Shown in pieces: positions 9,913 through 21,450 of a stretch of 64,000 bases of DNA (position 1 is the first letter of the stretch; the number at the start of each line of letters is the position of its first letter). The position numbers and the translations under genes were made by a program. Source of the stretch: Drechmeria coniospora (Eukaryota > Ascomycota > Sordariomycetes > Hypocreales > Ophiocordycipitaceae); NCBI RefSeq assembly GCF_001625195.1, contig NC_054390.1, positions 682,001-746,000 of the forward strand. Direction: 5' to 3'. The notes under the pieces were generated by a model. That model was given only the letters and a program-made list of their open reading frames with translations, was not told the origin of the DNA and did not search any database.

Positions 9913-11793
9913 TCAACGCTCGGATAGCCGGAGAACGAGGTTGCGGAACGGCTCTACCGTCGTCAGCACCACGGTCAAGACGCCAAATACCGTCATGGAC
10001 AGCGCTGCGTATGGGGCGGCATGGCTGCTCGTTTCGTACAGGTACGATACTCCCATGGCTGCGCCGTTGATGCCGATCGTCACACCAGCCGCAGTCGTCA
10101 CCGGATCGTCGTCGTCTTCGCCGTCATTCTCGACCGTCAAGCCTTCCATCTTATTTCGAACCGACGGAGCTGGACGGCCAAGGGCCACCGACGTCCCGGA
10201 TCCGCTCGACCCATCGCCCATTTCGCACGACGGCGATTCGCGCACCCCGAGCCTATCAAGCGCAATGGGATACATGAGCTGTCCTAGAATACCATTGCCA
10301 ACCACCAGAAGCGCGTTGATGGCCATGTTGCCGCCCGTGGCCGACATGGCAGGCTTTGCCAAGGCCAGCGTGGTGCTGCGGGCGGCAAAGGCCAACACCT
10401 CGGCCGGCGCGAGCCCGATGGAATGCGCGGCCAGGACGGATAGGAAGACGTTGCCGGTGGCCGTGGCCGTGCAGAGGACAATGGTGACGATGCCTGCCCC
10501 GCTAAAGACTTGCCGACGGCATTCGTAGAGTTTGAAGCCCCACGTCAACATGCCGCACTCAAGGACGGAGAGCGCGGCGTCTCCGGCGCCGAACCATGCC
10601 GATCGGTGACCCGACACGGGCTCATCCGTCACCTTGGCCGTCCACAGAGCGTATAGAGGTGTTCCGCCGCTCAGCGTGTCCAGGACATGCTCTAGGCCGT
10701 CGCCCTGCACTGCTGCCTTGGCTCTGGTGTATGCCACCAGCAAAAGGCTGGTCGCCAGGACGGGGTTCATGGCCGTCGTCAAGACGCCCTTTGTCCGCAT
10801 CGTCGTCGCCAAAAGCGACGAAGATTTGAACGACCGTTGCAGTCGCACGGCCGAGATCCAGACGAACAAGATGGCAAAGCCGTCGAGGAAGCGGTCGTCC
10901 TCGGCCACCGCTGCCAGTGGAAGGCCGATGGCGAGAAAGCCGGCGAGAGACAAGAGGATGGTGCAGTTTGCCAACAGGAAACGAGCGAGCCAAGACTTGC
11001 GAAGCCGATGACGTCGCGTTTCGGGCGCAGGTGAGACTGTGTCATGGACGGATGCCGACCAGGATGGTGACAGGCTGCTGGACGAACAATCGCTTCCCCG
11101 GCAAAAGCGCAAGCCGTACGGGATGGCTGCTTGCGAGCATGATTGGGCCTCATCCCGCCTCGTTCTGCTTGGCCGTCGCCCAATGGCGCAGAGGGTAACC
11201 GAGCGAACAAGCCGAGACTTGAGCCTGCCGACGACAGCAAGGACAAACACCGACAGCAGGAAAACGGCGGTCCAAGACACGACATTTGTCAATACTGCCC
11301 ACGTCAGCAAATGATAATTTCGTGAGCAAGGACGCCATACCAAATGTGCCGATGACGCAGGCAACTTCGTGACTGCTCAGATGTTTTCTGCCGTCCATCA
11401 TGACGATTGGTATCGTGAATCCGACACCGAGATTGGCATTGATCAAGTCAACCTGCATGTCGGTGAGCATCCATGGCCCGCGTACGTCCTACCGGTGTTC
11501 GGCACCACACGCACCTTGGACATGATGGTTTGCTGATATAGGGCATCGAAACAAGGGAAAATCCAGGCAGCGAGGACGGCAGCCGAGAATACCAAGACCA
11601 TGCCGAGGACGGAAGCGAGAAACTCGAGGCGCGCCGGAGCAAGGGCACGACTCAGGCCCCAGATGACGAGCTCGCTCGCCAGACAGATGGCGGCGAGGGT
11701 GACAAAGTCAAACATGTGGCATAGCGGATCGAGGAAGCGCTCTCGCCACCGGCCCGGGGACTCGACGGCCGTTGCGTTTTCTAGACGAGACAT
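9913..11793 (-). CDS. LrgB/CidB-family membrane protein
   Basis: The family includes bacterial CidB/LrgB and the LrgB part of plant plastid glycolate/glycerate translocator PLGG1; the fungal role is unknown. Three exons: 11793-11515, 11452-11341 and 11294-9913, with introns of 62 and 46 nt in phases 0 and 1; product 590 aa. The first ATG in frame is at 11793 (MSRLENATAV). Many hydrophobic helices are visible. LrgB-like features lie in the C-terminal part: WFGAGDAALSVLE, the Thr/Ala-rich TATATGN segment, a GGN motif followed by INALLVVGNGILGQLMYPIA, and GINGAAMGVSYLYE near the end. A hydrophilic insert of about 90 residues follows exon 3's first helix. It is convergent with Pin1. Confidence 0.65.
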
Positions 11794-13230
11794 TTGCGGA
11801 AACAAGCGAGAGAAGTCGTGCAGGCTGAGACGGATCGACTCGTCCGAACGAGACCGGCGGGAAGCGTTTCAGACAGCGAGCAAGAGCCGACGGACTATTT
11901 CAAGGAGGATTCGTTGCGCTGTTCATTGTGTGACGTCCATCCGCTCCGACATGTGCCGCAGGGTCATCGAGTGCTGCAGCATTCCCCGGGGAGGGGGATT
12001 GAAGCAGCACGGCTGTGTTGTGCGGGTCTGAACGACTGCCCTTCCCATGAACTCACTGCAACACGACCGGGCTGACAGGCGGCCCGTGATGGTGGACTCG
12101 TGCGCCATGAAGGAGACAAACGACAAGGAATCGCGGTTGAGGCATTTGATGGGTCATGGAATGGGAACTAGGCGGTCGTCATACGACGCCGCGGGAAGTA
12201 CTTTCCGGTTCCCGGTAGGAACACCCTGTATACGGCTCGAACTGTAGCAGAACGTCGGACGGGAGCCCGAATATGAATTAGATCTTTTCCCGAGAGGTTG
12301 GTTGGTGGAAGACTCGAGTTGATAGGCAACCAGTGTCGCAAGTCGGGGGACAAAGTCGACCAGTCGGGTTGGAACCGCAGCAGGGCGACGGCCACCAGCG
12401 TCTGAGCTTCATCGGGTCCAGATGCGAAGCAGAAGAGATTCGCTGATTGTAACCGTCCGGCTGACAAGCTGTGAGCATTCGCGGGATGCAAGAGAGGGAA
12501 CTTGGCTCGGACACGCCCCATGCACCGGAACTTGACGACAGTAAGGGGGCGAGAGAGGGTGGTCTCCCCGTTCACGACATGAACCTTGCGACACGTTGGA
12601 CGATTCTAGCCGGCCCCAGGAAACGACGCTTCACAGGACTCGAACGGTAGGACGACGATTCGAGACTCACCGTGCTGATTCAGGCTTCTGTCGGCCCAGA
12701 GCCAGTAGGAGGTGGTTTGTGGGTCGCTACTCCGCCATCTTCTCCATTCACAAGAGGCCGGGGGAAAAAAGAATAGGAGTATATATCGCATAATAATAGA
12801 TGGATGATGCCGTGAGGGTGGATGGTGAAGGATACGATGAAAAGGACCGACGACGTTGGATTGATGCTGTCGTCAGATGCAGGTGGCGGTGGTGCTCTGA
12901 CTGTGATTCGATGCTGACTTTTGCTACTGTTCAGTACTAAGTTGGTCCTTTTGTGCACGACTCACACCCCTAATCTTGCCTTGGACAGGGCCTCGGTTCA
13001 GCAGCTTCAGCGCTCACATCCGCTATTTCCAGCCACCATCCTGGCAAGGCCCAGGCCTCAGAACCCCCTGTACTTACAGTACAGTTACGGATATTACAGG
13101 CACAACTTACCTGGCGCTCCTACAAACCACAGTACATTTTCAGTACGGAGCCACTGAGTGACGCACCAAGCAACACGACTTCATGCTATCTATCCATACA
13201 CAAAAATCTACGACGACAATTGCGCACTCG

Positions 13231-13279
<49 letters not shown>

Positions 13280-13540
13280 CACGCCACCACTCACTCGCGC
13301 AGGTGCCGTCATCGAGATTTGACGCAGATCGTAGCTGGCACAGAAGCAGCATGCAAAAGTGTGCATGTGCATACGCCAGGCGTCGTATGTAAAGCCATCC
13401 GCCCCCCCCCCCTGGCCCTGCCTTGCCATCATCTTGAAGCACAACCATCATCGACATCGACAGCTCGTGCGACACCGCCTTCGCCCGCGACCCAACCACG
13501 GTCATCCGCGATACGCCACTCGCTTCTTCACAGGCTCAGA
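11794..13540. other. Intergenic region, no gene supported
   Basis: About 1.7 kb between two divergent genes (LrgB-family and coiled-coil). The longest frames (for example 12168-12575 minus) start at non-ATG codons and show no family features. A CA microsatellite lies near the right end. Confidence 0.5.
13241..13279. repeat. CA dinucleotide microsatellite
   Basis: About 19 uninterrupted CA repeats in the leader region of the coiled-coil gene, some 260 bp upstream of its ATG. Length polymorphism is likely. Confidence 0.9.
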
Positions 13541-15383
13541 ATGGACACGCAAGCAAGGGATCAAGCTGAGACGCTGCTGCTCCACGCGGCCAGCGCCTAC
13601 GGCCTCCGGGTGGGTCGGCACGACGTACGGCGCGCTCTCGTCGCCGATTCAGGTGCTGAGCTGGCCACCTGGGCTGCGACGCATCTTGTTCCCGAGACGC
13701 TGCTGACGGTTGATGAACTGAAGCTGTGAGTGTAGATCGTCACACGCCTCACCTTGACTCGGCATCCCGGTCGGGAATCGGGACGTGGACGTCGTCTCGA
13801 GAGGGCTGACGAATGCCTCACCAGGTACACAAAACTGGACAAGAATGGTGACGTCGATCGGCTGGCGGCCTTGCATAGCCTCGAGGAGGTGCAGGCTGTG
13901 AATGAAGATGACCTCACAGTCGCGATTCACGAGCTCGAGCGATCGACACGAAGCATCATGGACCAGACGGAGAGGCTGGGCCGCCAACAGGAGTCGCTGC
14001 GCCGCATCGTTGCCACTCGCAGTGAAAGTGAAGGCAGGAGATGTGAACTGGAGCAGGCGAGGCGTCAAATTCTTGAAGCTGAAAACCGTCAGCTTGCCGA
14101 TGAGGTCGGTCATGGCAGCCATGGCGTAGTCATCATTGCCGTGAGCTAATGCTACGCATAGGTCGACGGGCTCTCGCGGAGTCTCGACCTACGCCTGTCT
14201 TATCTTGAGCGGCAAGCCATCGATGCCGGCCCCGTCCTCGAACAGGCTATCAGTGATGCACTTCAATCCGATGACGAGCTTCTTGTCCGCCTGCAAAGGC
14301 GTGCCCAGGAGCTCGATCAATCAGACGTGGATGACGCGCAGTCGATGGTGGACAAACTGCGAGACGGTTGCACACGGTGAGTCCAATGTCGTACCCGGCT
14401 ACGGGCTCGTCACTGACGCTGCGTAGCCTAATCAACCTTACCGCGGAGGCCATTCACATCAAGATGGACACGGCATACTTGGATGCGCTAATGACGACGG
14501 AAGAGTCCCCCGAGATGGATGCAGCGGTCACGGTGGACAAAGCAGAGGCCCTTCGGCAAGAGATTGAGTCTCTCTACTCTGAGATCTTGCCCGTCGCCCA
14601 AATGTCAATCCATCAGCAGCACCTCGAACCTGCCATGGAGTTGGTGAAGGAGCGCAAGGGCCAGAGCCTCGATCGTACCGCCGCGGCACTCACATTTGTA
14701 CGCCACCTCGCTCGTCGCATTTTGCCATGCTCGATCACTGACCCAGGTAGATGAATGACGCGCTCGACCATCTCCAAGGTCGTCTGCATAGTCTTGGAAG
14801 GCGCGCCGAGGCCCACGTGTCTCACCAAGTCGCCTGCTCAGCCCTCACGTCTGCGGCACGGGCTGAGATGACGACAAGCATCGAAGGAGCCAAACAGGCC
14901 TCCGTCATCAGGAACCCGTCCCCCATTCGCATGCAGATGCATCCAGCCGACTCCCGCAGCCGCCGCAGGTCGTCAGGTGTACCGGAAGAACCACCACTCG
15001 AGGCCCTGTATCGGCAGCTGGCCCTGTCAGCTACGCTATATGAGGGAGATGGGAAGCAGCAGAGAGCGACTTTGGCGAAAGCGCTAAAACTCCGAACGAA
15101 GAAAAGCGTAGATGTTTCACATGCTACCCAAGAGAGTTTCGAAAGCAGCACCATGACGCACGTCAGGGACGCGAAGCGTGCCATTCAACTCTTGCACGAC
15201 AGTCTACTTGCGGAGACACCATTTGGTCTTGTTCATCTGGCCGACCCCGGCATCGAATCGTCCATTTCCGTCTTGGAGCAAGAGGTCAACAAAGCTAGGG
15301 GGAGGGTAGAGGCTGTTGATGGGCAGAAATCCACGGCGATGAGTGAGAAGAGAAGGCAGTTTATTGACCGATGGGGTTCATAG
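13541..15383 (+). CDS. Coiled-coil protein, possible HAUS augmin-like subunit 3
   Basis: Five exons: 13541-13725, 13825-14104, 14162-14376, 14427-14697 and 14751-15383; intron phases 2, 0, 2 and 0 all agree; product 527 aa. The N-terminus has a Trp followed by a leucine-rich helix and then TVDELKLYTKLDKNGDV, after which almost the whole chain is predicted coiled coil (for example ELERSTRSIMDQTERLGRQQ). Human HAUS3 has the same order: short globular N-terminus with FLKWF and a leucine/glutamate helix, then long coiled coils, about 600 aa. HAUS3 works in augmin, which recruits gamma-tubulin to spindle microtubules. The match is one of architecture, not clear sequence identity, so the function is inference. 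The last acceptor (gtag before ATG at 14751) avoids an in-frame TAG. Confidence 0.55.
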
Positions 15384-16600
15384 TTCAGTTAATGCCATCG
15401 ACTGAGCCTCGGTTGAAATCACGGAACGAAGCACCGACAGGGTCCATCTGTACCGTACAGCGGATCCTATCCTGCATGTCCCCCATGGGCTTCATATCCC
15501 TCTTATCTCCCATCGTCCTCCAGCCACATACATCGGGTGCCCGAGGGGATAATCAGAAATAGACTGGAGTCGCGGTTTCGTCCGCAACGAGGATTCATTC
15601 CAGCTCCTGTCGAACCATGAACTCGCAGGAATCGTTCTCCCGCCGCAGCTTGGACATGGCGTCGTCGTGAGAGATGTCGAGGTACGCACGCTTCTTTTTG
15701 AACTCAACTATGTTTCTGGCACGATAGCTCAAGGCGTCCTTGTTGCATGCTCCAACGAGGTTAGGTTACAGCATCGAAATACCGAAACGACTCCCGGATA
15801 TTGGAAGCTCGAGCAGTCCAGCTGCCGTACTCTCTCTCTGTTGGGCTGGTCGGACTGAGACAAGTGGCCGAGTGCAAGGAACAGGTCCTCATCGGACATT
15901 CCGTGATACTTGTAGCTCAGATTGGTCAGAATTATGATTGTTTACGGATTGATGACGCCTCGCTGGATCGGTGCTGAGGGTTATAAGAAAATGGCCACGC
16001 AAGCACTGTGACACATTAGCTTGAGAGGCTCACAGAAGCCAACCTACTCGGAAGCGCTGTTTCGACTTGTTGTGAGCACGATGTAATGTTTATTGACTGT
16101 CATGTTGTTGCTGCTCCTTGTGTACGTGAATTAAGCGATATATGGGTTCACGGGGGGAGGGGGGGGGAGTGCCTTGCGTTCCGCAGATTACCCCTCAGCC
16201 TCGCACCCATGTGTCTCCCACAACTGAGTGCGAATACTGAGAGTACACATCAACAGCGACGTTCTGAATTGGTGCCGAATATCACCAATTCGTATCAGCG
16301 AGGCAACGATTTGTCGTATTTGTCTTGCTGGAAACACAATGCGTGTGTCCACCGGCTGCCAGTACAAGTCCTTTTGCTTCGTCGGATACGAAAGAAAACA
16401 GAAGATGCATTTGCATGTTACCAAGAGATCACAACATAACGTAGCTATTTCATATTTCAACTATTCCTATTCTTAAGCCGCCTAGGCCTAGACCTAGACA
16501 TGATTAGAAAGCAAAAGTCTCATGTAAAAATTACTGGCTCGAATGGCCCTGAAGAAAACGACGATTAACTGATTGTGGTATGCATTATAAAACCCCCTCC
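15384..16600. other. AT-richer spacer holding a possible gene remnant
   Basis: About 1.2 kb between the coiled-coil gene and the CFEM gene on the opposite strand. Apart from the remnant at 15595-15963 (minus) no coding signal was found. A G-rich run (cacggggggagggggggg) lies at about 16150. Confidence 0.5.
15595..15963 (-). pseudogene. Possible remnant of a DUF3638/DUF3645 protein
   Basis: On the minus strand one frame reads TIIILTNLSYKYHGMSDEDL and then FLALGHLSQSDQPNRERVRQLD. A second block, DALSYRARNIVEFKKKRAYL followed by DISHDDAMSKLRRENDSCEF, ends at a stop at 15595. The blocks can be joined in phase by a 46-nt GT..AG intron with a CTAACC branch point. A Y-x-G-[ML]-S-[DE]-[DE]-L-F-x-A-x-x-H-L-x-x-S-D-Q segment is, from memory, characteristic of the DUF3645 region of very large (>2500 aa) fungal proteins. 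Here it is preceded at once by a TAA and the rest of the protein is missing, so a decayed fragment is more likely than a small gene. Confidence 0.35.
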
Positions 16601-18718
16601 TCACAGGGCAACAGCAAGAGCCCAGAAGGCACCAAAGACACAAGCGACGAGACTCATCTCATACTTGCCGGCCGAAGCAGTAACAACCGGGGGAGTCGGC
16701 TTCGCATCACCAGCCGGTTTCTGGCTGTTGATGGGCTCGGGGGACTCGTCCGAGTCGCCATCGCCCGACTCCTCGCCATTGCTGGGCTGCTCACCCTTGC
16801 CGGGCTTCTCACCCTTGCCGGGCTGATCAACTTTGTTGGGATGATCGGCCATGCCGGGCTGCTCACCCTTGCCGGGCCGCTCACCCTTCGATGGCTGCTC
16901 ACCCTTGCTGGGCTGCTCACCCTCCTCGGGCTGCTCACCCTCCTCGGGCTGCTCACCCTCCTCGGGCTGCTCACCCTCCTCGGGCTGCTCGCCCTCGGTA
17001 GGCTCCTCATCTTCGATGGGTTGAGGATGAATGCCGCCCGTGGGGAGAGGAAGGCCACTTGCGTTCGTGCGGGAAGGCTGAGCGCCTCCTGTCTGGGTAG
17101 GCTCGCGGCCCGTCTGGGTCGGCTCGCCGGGGCAGTTACCTCCACCAGGCGCGTTCGCACAGGCGCAAACCTTGGACGCTCCGGCGATGACGGAAGGAAG
17201 CGCCGCTGGCGGGCAGGCAGTGATGACGCATGGGACGAGAATCTCAGACAGAGACTTCTGTGCCGCCGGCTGGCACTGGCAGCTGTGATCATCCACCTTG
17301 CAGTTGACCTGGGGTGCGGCGCTAGTGAAGCAGGCCTTGGCGCAATCAGGCACGGCGGAACTGGCGACGGGAGCGCAGTCAGGCTTGGTGCCGGGCACGC
17401 AGCTGCTGCTTTCGCCCGTGGGCAGCGCCTTGGTGGTGGACGGGGCAGCCGTGGTGCAAGGAACCGTCTCGGTGGCGGGGACGCTAGGTTCCGTCACCGT
17501 GCTGCCGGGGTTCCTGGTGCTGGAGCAGTCACCGGCCGGAGGGGGAGCGGTGGCGCATGCGCAGACGCTGCCGGCTCCGGTGATGACGGCAGAAAGGGAA
17601 GCGGGCGGGCAGGCCGTCAAGACGCAGGGCAGAAGAATCGAGGACAACGACTTCTGCTTCTCCGGCCGGCACTGGCAAGCGTAGTCTTCGGCTCCGCAGC
17701 CAACCTGGGGGCTTCCTTCGGCAAAGCATCGCTGAGCACAGGTAGGAACACGTCCGGTGGCAACGGCCTTGCAGTCGGACGACTTGCCGGGGGTGCAGCT
17801 AGGTGCCTGCGTGGTGACGCTGGGGGGGGTTGTCGTTCCAGAGGTGGTGCTTTCCACGTCGGTAGCCTTGGAGGTGCTGCTTTCCGACGTTCCGGGCACG
17901 CTCGACGTGCTCGTCACCTTAGTGACGGTCTCGGTCGACGAAGGCTTGGGAGCCTCGCTAGAGCATGGGGTCGTAGGGTGTGCAGACACGCAGGAGCAGA
18001 GAGACTGGACGGCGGGGAGGACTTGGATTGCCGTGGCGAAGTCGCAAGCGCCGAGGACGCAGGTCAAGGCCTTGTTTTGAATGGCGTCGGCCGACCGGCA
18101 GCGGCAGCCATGATCGCTGCATCCCACGGCACTTCCGGCCGACAGGATGCAGGACTGCGCGCAGGATGGTACCTTGTCGGCCTCAGCCTTGCAGGGGAAA
18201 CCAGGGTTGCAAGCGGGAGCCGTCGTGCTGGGGCCACCGGTGATGACGGCCTCCGTCGTAGAATGCACCGTCGTAGCAGGTTCCGTCGTCAAGGGCAGCG
18301 TCGAGCCGACGCCGGGGTTGGGAATGGGCGTGAGCACGGCGCTCGCGGGGCCGCTGCTCGTGAAAGTGACGACAGGAGGCGCCGTGCTGGCCGGTTGGCT
18401 GCTGCATTTCGTCGTCGGGGTCGCCACGACGCAATCGCAGAGAGCATTGACGGAATTCAGGACATCCATTCCTCCAAAGATGCCGCATTTGCTCGTGACG
18501 CAGCCGAAGGCGACTTTCCGGATGTCCGCCTTCTTGCTGCAATTGCACTGATAGTCGCCAGCCTCGCATTGGACAGCCACGGCAGCTTTGTCAAGGCATC
18601 TCTTGGCACAGCCAGGAACGGCGTCGGCCGACGGCTGGCAGGGGGAGACGGAATCGCAAGTGGCATAGACTGCCTGAGCTCCCAGGGCCAGGAGGCCCAA
18701 TGTTGTTGAGGTCTTCAT
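16601..18718 (-). CDS. Four-CFEM, GPI-anchored cell-surface protein
   Basis: The 705-aa product reads from ATG 18718 without introns. Residues 1-19 are a signal peptide (MKTSTTLGLLALGAQAVYA). Four CFEM domains with eight cysteines each lie at about 21-105, 170-252, 308-398 and 440-529, separated by Thr/Ser/Pro linkers. The Asp before the third-to-fourth cysteine pair, which binds haem iron in characterised CFEM proteins (Candida Csa2, Rbt5), is present in all four (GDYQC, SDHGC, EDYAC, DDHSC). Residues about 570-650 are an acidic hexapeptide repeat (EGEQPE) turning into KGEQPS/KGEQPG. The chain ends in a Ser/Ala/Gly cleavage site and a hydrophobic tail (about 688-705), a GPI-anchor signal. 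Haem/iron uptake or adhesion is the likely role; this is inferred from the family. Confidence 0.85.
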   Translation of the reverse strand: MKTSTTLGLLALGAQAVYATCDSVSPCQPSADAVPGCAKRCLDKAAVAVQCEAGDYQCNCSKKADIRKVAFGCVTSKCGIFGGMDVLNSVNALCDCVVATPTTKCSSQPASTAPPVVTFTSSGPASAVLTPIPNPGVGSTLPLTTEPATTVHSTTEAVITGGPSTTAPACNPGFPCKAEADKVPSCAQSCILSAGSAVGCSDHGCRCRSADAIQNKALTCVLGACDFATAIQVLPAVQSLCSCVSAHPTTPCSSEAPKPSSTETVTKVTSTSSVPGTSESSTSKATDVESTTSGTTTPPSVTTQAPSCTPGKSSDCKAVATGRVPTCAQRCFAEGSPQVGCGAEDYACQCRPEKQKSLSSILLPCVLTACPPASLSAVITGAGSVCACATAPPPAGDCSSTRNPGSTVTEPSVPATETVPCTTAAPSTTKALPTGESSSCVPGTKPDCAPVASSAVPDCAKACFTSAAPQVNCKVDDHSCQCQPAAQKSLSEILVPCVITACPPAALPSVIAGASKVCACANAPGGGNCPGEPTQTGREPTQTGGAQPSRTNASGLPLPTGGIHPQPIEDEEPTEGEQPEEGEQPEEGEQPEEGEQPEEGEQPSKGEQPSKGERPGKGEQPGMADHPNKVDQPGKGEKPGKGEQPSNGEESGDGDSDESPEPINSQKPAGDAKPTPPVVTASAGKYEMSLVACVFGAFWALAVAL
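16780..17010 (-). repeat. In-frame 18-bp repeat in the CFEM gene
   Basis: Tandem 18-bp units (ggctgctcaccctcctcg and variants on the + strand) encode the EGEQPE and KGEQPS repeats. Four units near 16910-16990 are almost identical, which suggests active expansion or contraction. Confidence 0.85.
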
Positions 18719-18811
18719 GGCGGAGACGAGGACGACGATGGGGGCAACTGAATGATGGATACCTGAGAAGCACAATCCAAACCGTCCAGGACATGCGAGG
18801 ACGACTCATCG

Positions 18812-18818
18812 TTATATA
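18812..18818 (-). promoter_or_regulatory. TATA-like box of the CFEM gene
   Basis: TATATAA on the minus strand, 94 bp upstream of the CFEM start codon. The position suits a core promoter with a leader of about 60 nt. Confidence 0.45.
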
Positions 18819-19639
18819 CGACGAAGGATCCGGGCGCGCCAGTCCACGTCGATGCAGCCTCTCGGTCCCGCTCACCGTCTCGGTGGCCACCATCCCTGCT
18901 TCCCTGCTTCCGTCCTCCGCCAGAGGCATCCATCGTACCGTCCTCCGCCGCTCGAGGCGAGAACGAGGGAGCTGAAGAGCGAGGACGGGCTCGGGCGGAA
19001 CGTTGGCCACCATCGCATCCAACAGCGGCGTCCCATCGGGCTTATTCACCAACGGGGCAGGTCAAGTTGGCGGGACCCGATGGTGGAGGGGACGGGGTGG
19101 AGGTGATTGGATGGAAGTCGCGGGGTGCATCTGCATCAAGAGAAGACGGGTTGAATGACCCCTGCATCTTCCGTGTTTTTCCCCTCGACCCGACCCCTGT
19201 CCATCGTTGAGCTCTTCGGTAACCGAAAGCCGCCAGGCTGGGCCGGCATGAGACTGATGATTTTTTCATTGACGGGGCGAGAAGTCGCAGGGCAATAGGC
19301 CAGTGATGGGGTGTGGAGATGCACAGAACGACGTTGCGTTGCTCTGGTTGCGTTGCCTCGATCTCTCGATCTCTCGCAGCTTGGAGGTGTCGACGGTCAA
19401 GACGCCATACCGTGATACGGACGAAGGGCGGGTTTGAGGAATCGGATATCAACTGGCGGGGAGGTAGATGTCTAGCCGAACTCTGGGGCAGCAAGGACCA
19501 GCGGGCGACGGCCCATCAGACGGGGGAGCAGCTGGGGATTCGGTGCTACTACCGATCGGGTAGAGGGATGGAAGGATTTGCCTCCAGCAGAAGCGGAGAC
19601 GGTGAGGAAGAAGATGGGTTGAGCATGAAAAACGAAGCC

Positions 19640-19900
19640 CAGTGGATGTACGAGTACCTACAGTGCAGCACACTGTGCTCGTACTTGTTATCTGTAGAGT
19701 TACAGCGAGCATGGCTGCTCGTTCGTAGGAGCGAACACTCCTACTTGTAGCGTAACATCCGGTTTGTCCATGTACATGTACTGGCGTGCGCGGTTCGCTC
19801 TGTACTTACTTCGTTGTAGGGGTACATGTGCCTATCGTGACCAGCAGCAGCCTTGCCTGAGTACTTCTACTCCGAACAGTGCTAATTACATGAACTTGCA
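19640..19900. repeat. GTAC-rich repeat cluster
   Basis: Several gtacttgt, gtacatgta and agtacttc words in about 260 bp, like those at 6.5-8.5 kb but less dense. Confidence 0.55.
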
Positions 19901-20339
19901 CGTGCACGTAGCCGTGCCTGCCCGTGTCGCGCGACGGCGGCGATGAAAAATGAAATGATATGAAATCTCACGCCCATCCAGATGGAGCCAGCAAGGAAGG
20001 CTACCGTCGAGTAGGTGGGAAAACAAAAGTTCTCTCAGGCCGTGCTTGCTTGTCCAACTCGTCGAGAGCTGCAACTCGTCGAGGGCTGCAGGCCGCCTCG
20101 GCAGCATCAAAAACGAAGAAAAAAAGGAAAGCCGACAGAGGCTTCAGTCCAATGCCAAGCCTTGCCAGCGACTTCTCAAGCTTCTCGACAGCGCCGGGAA
20201 CCAGGTCCAAGGCGGCAAGATGGCCCGACGCCATTGCGGAGATGGTTGCAGCGGGATGGATCCCGTCTGATTCCTGCTTGTCGGGCTTGCAAAATCGTTG
20301 CCACCTTTGTGTGTCGTCGGCATTCGATGATGGGCTGTT

Positions 20340-20720
20340 GGTGGTACAACGCGAGTACATGTACTCCGTATACAGTAGATACCGTACAGTACAGCTTACA
20401 GTACACGTACTTGGTAAGGTACTTGGGTATTAGCATTAAAGCGTACGGAGCACTCGATACCGTGTTAGGTGTCATGTACTCTTAGTAAGTAGTACAGTAC
20501 GGTAGGTGCAGGTGCAAGTGCATGCAGGTTGACATTGGACTGTAATATGTACTTAGTTGTAATGCAGGGTAGTGTAATAGTTGGTGTACACCTTGTAGGT
20601 GCTGCTCAAGTACTTACATCAACATGTGCAGATAATTCGGCAGAATGCTTCCCCGGCACGTTGTATCAAGGTCTGGCAACGACGCCAAGTGTTGTTCATG
20701 TACACCTACGGACTTCGTAG
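20340..20720. repeat. GTAC-rich repeat cluster
   Basis: Dense gtac words including gagtacatgtactccgta and cagtacacgtacttggta, in the spacer upstream of the 21-kb repeats. Confidence 0.65.
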
Positions 20721-21450
20721 GCAATGCTACCTCGAGTTGCCAGGCGACTGGCATATCTGGGACGCATGGAATCGCAGTTTGCCGAAGTGCGAAGAGCCGT
20801 GTCCGAGCCACACCGCCAAAGCTGTTGCCCTGGTCCTGCTGTCCGCCCGCAACCCTCGTCCGTGTCGGCGAATGTGTAGCTGGTAGTAATTGTACGGTGG
20901 CCTGGAATCCTTTGGCAGCAGCGACGCTTGCTTTCCGGGCGGGGGGAGTACTTGGGCCGGACCCAAAGGATTCGTCTCTCGCCGACTCCCGTCACATGAT
21001 GCTCGATCGGATGAAATGATAGAACTATTGCCGGTCGCTACATCGTGGCCATGGAAAGGGAGAGGCTGAATCTCACGAGCACGCGTCAAAGAAGGATCCG
21101 ACCAGTGGCACGATGCCAAGTGCCGGCCGGGGTTGTGACTCTGTTTCTGGCCAACGGCCCAACAAGGCCGACGGTATGCTGGAGAGAATTCGAGCCCACG
21201 CAAAGGTGTCCGGACCAATCGATGCATTCTGGCTTTGGTCTTGGATCCTGGCCCTTTCGCCGTCCTCGGGCAGAGAGTAACGCGCATGCCCGTCAGCTGA
21301 AACGGTTACCGAACTCGATCCTGCCCAGCGAACTGATGACCCAATATTGGCGAGCCGCTAGTGACGGCGAGGAGATTGACGCGAGTGAGGATTCGGGGAT
21401 GCCTCTTGCGTGACGAAAGAAGGGGGATATATATCGTAGCACCTGCACCG

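Noticed and set aside
12168..12575. 135-codon minus frame
   Set aside because: Begins at GTG, no family features and no splice context.
16580..18709. 709-codon + frame opposite the CFEM gene
   Set aside because: Antisense of a GC-rich repeated exon; the minus strand has signal peptide, four CFEM domains and GPI signal.
20001..20485. Overlapping frames of 100-157 codons on both strands
   Set aside because: Mutual overlap and repeat content; none has a plausible start plus domain.
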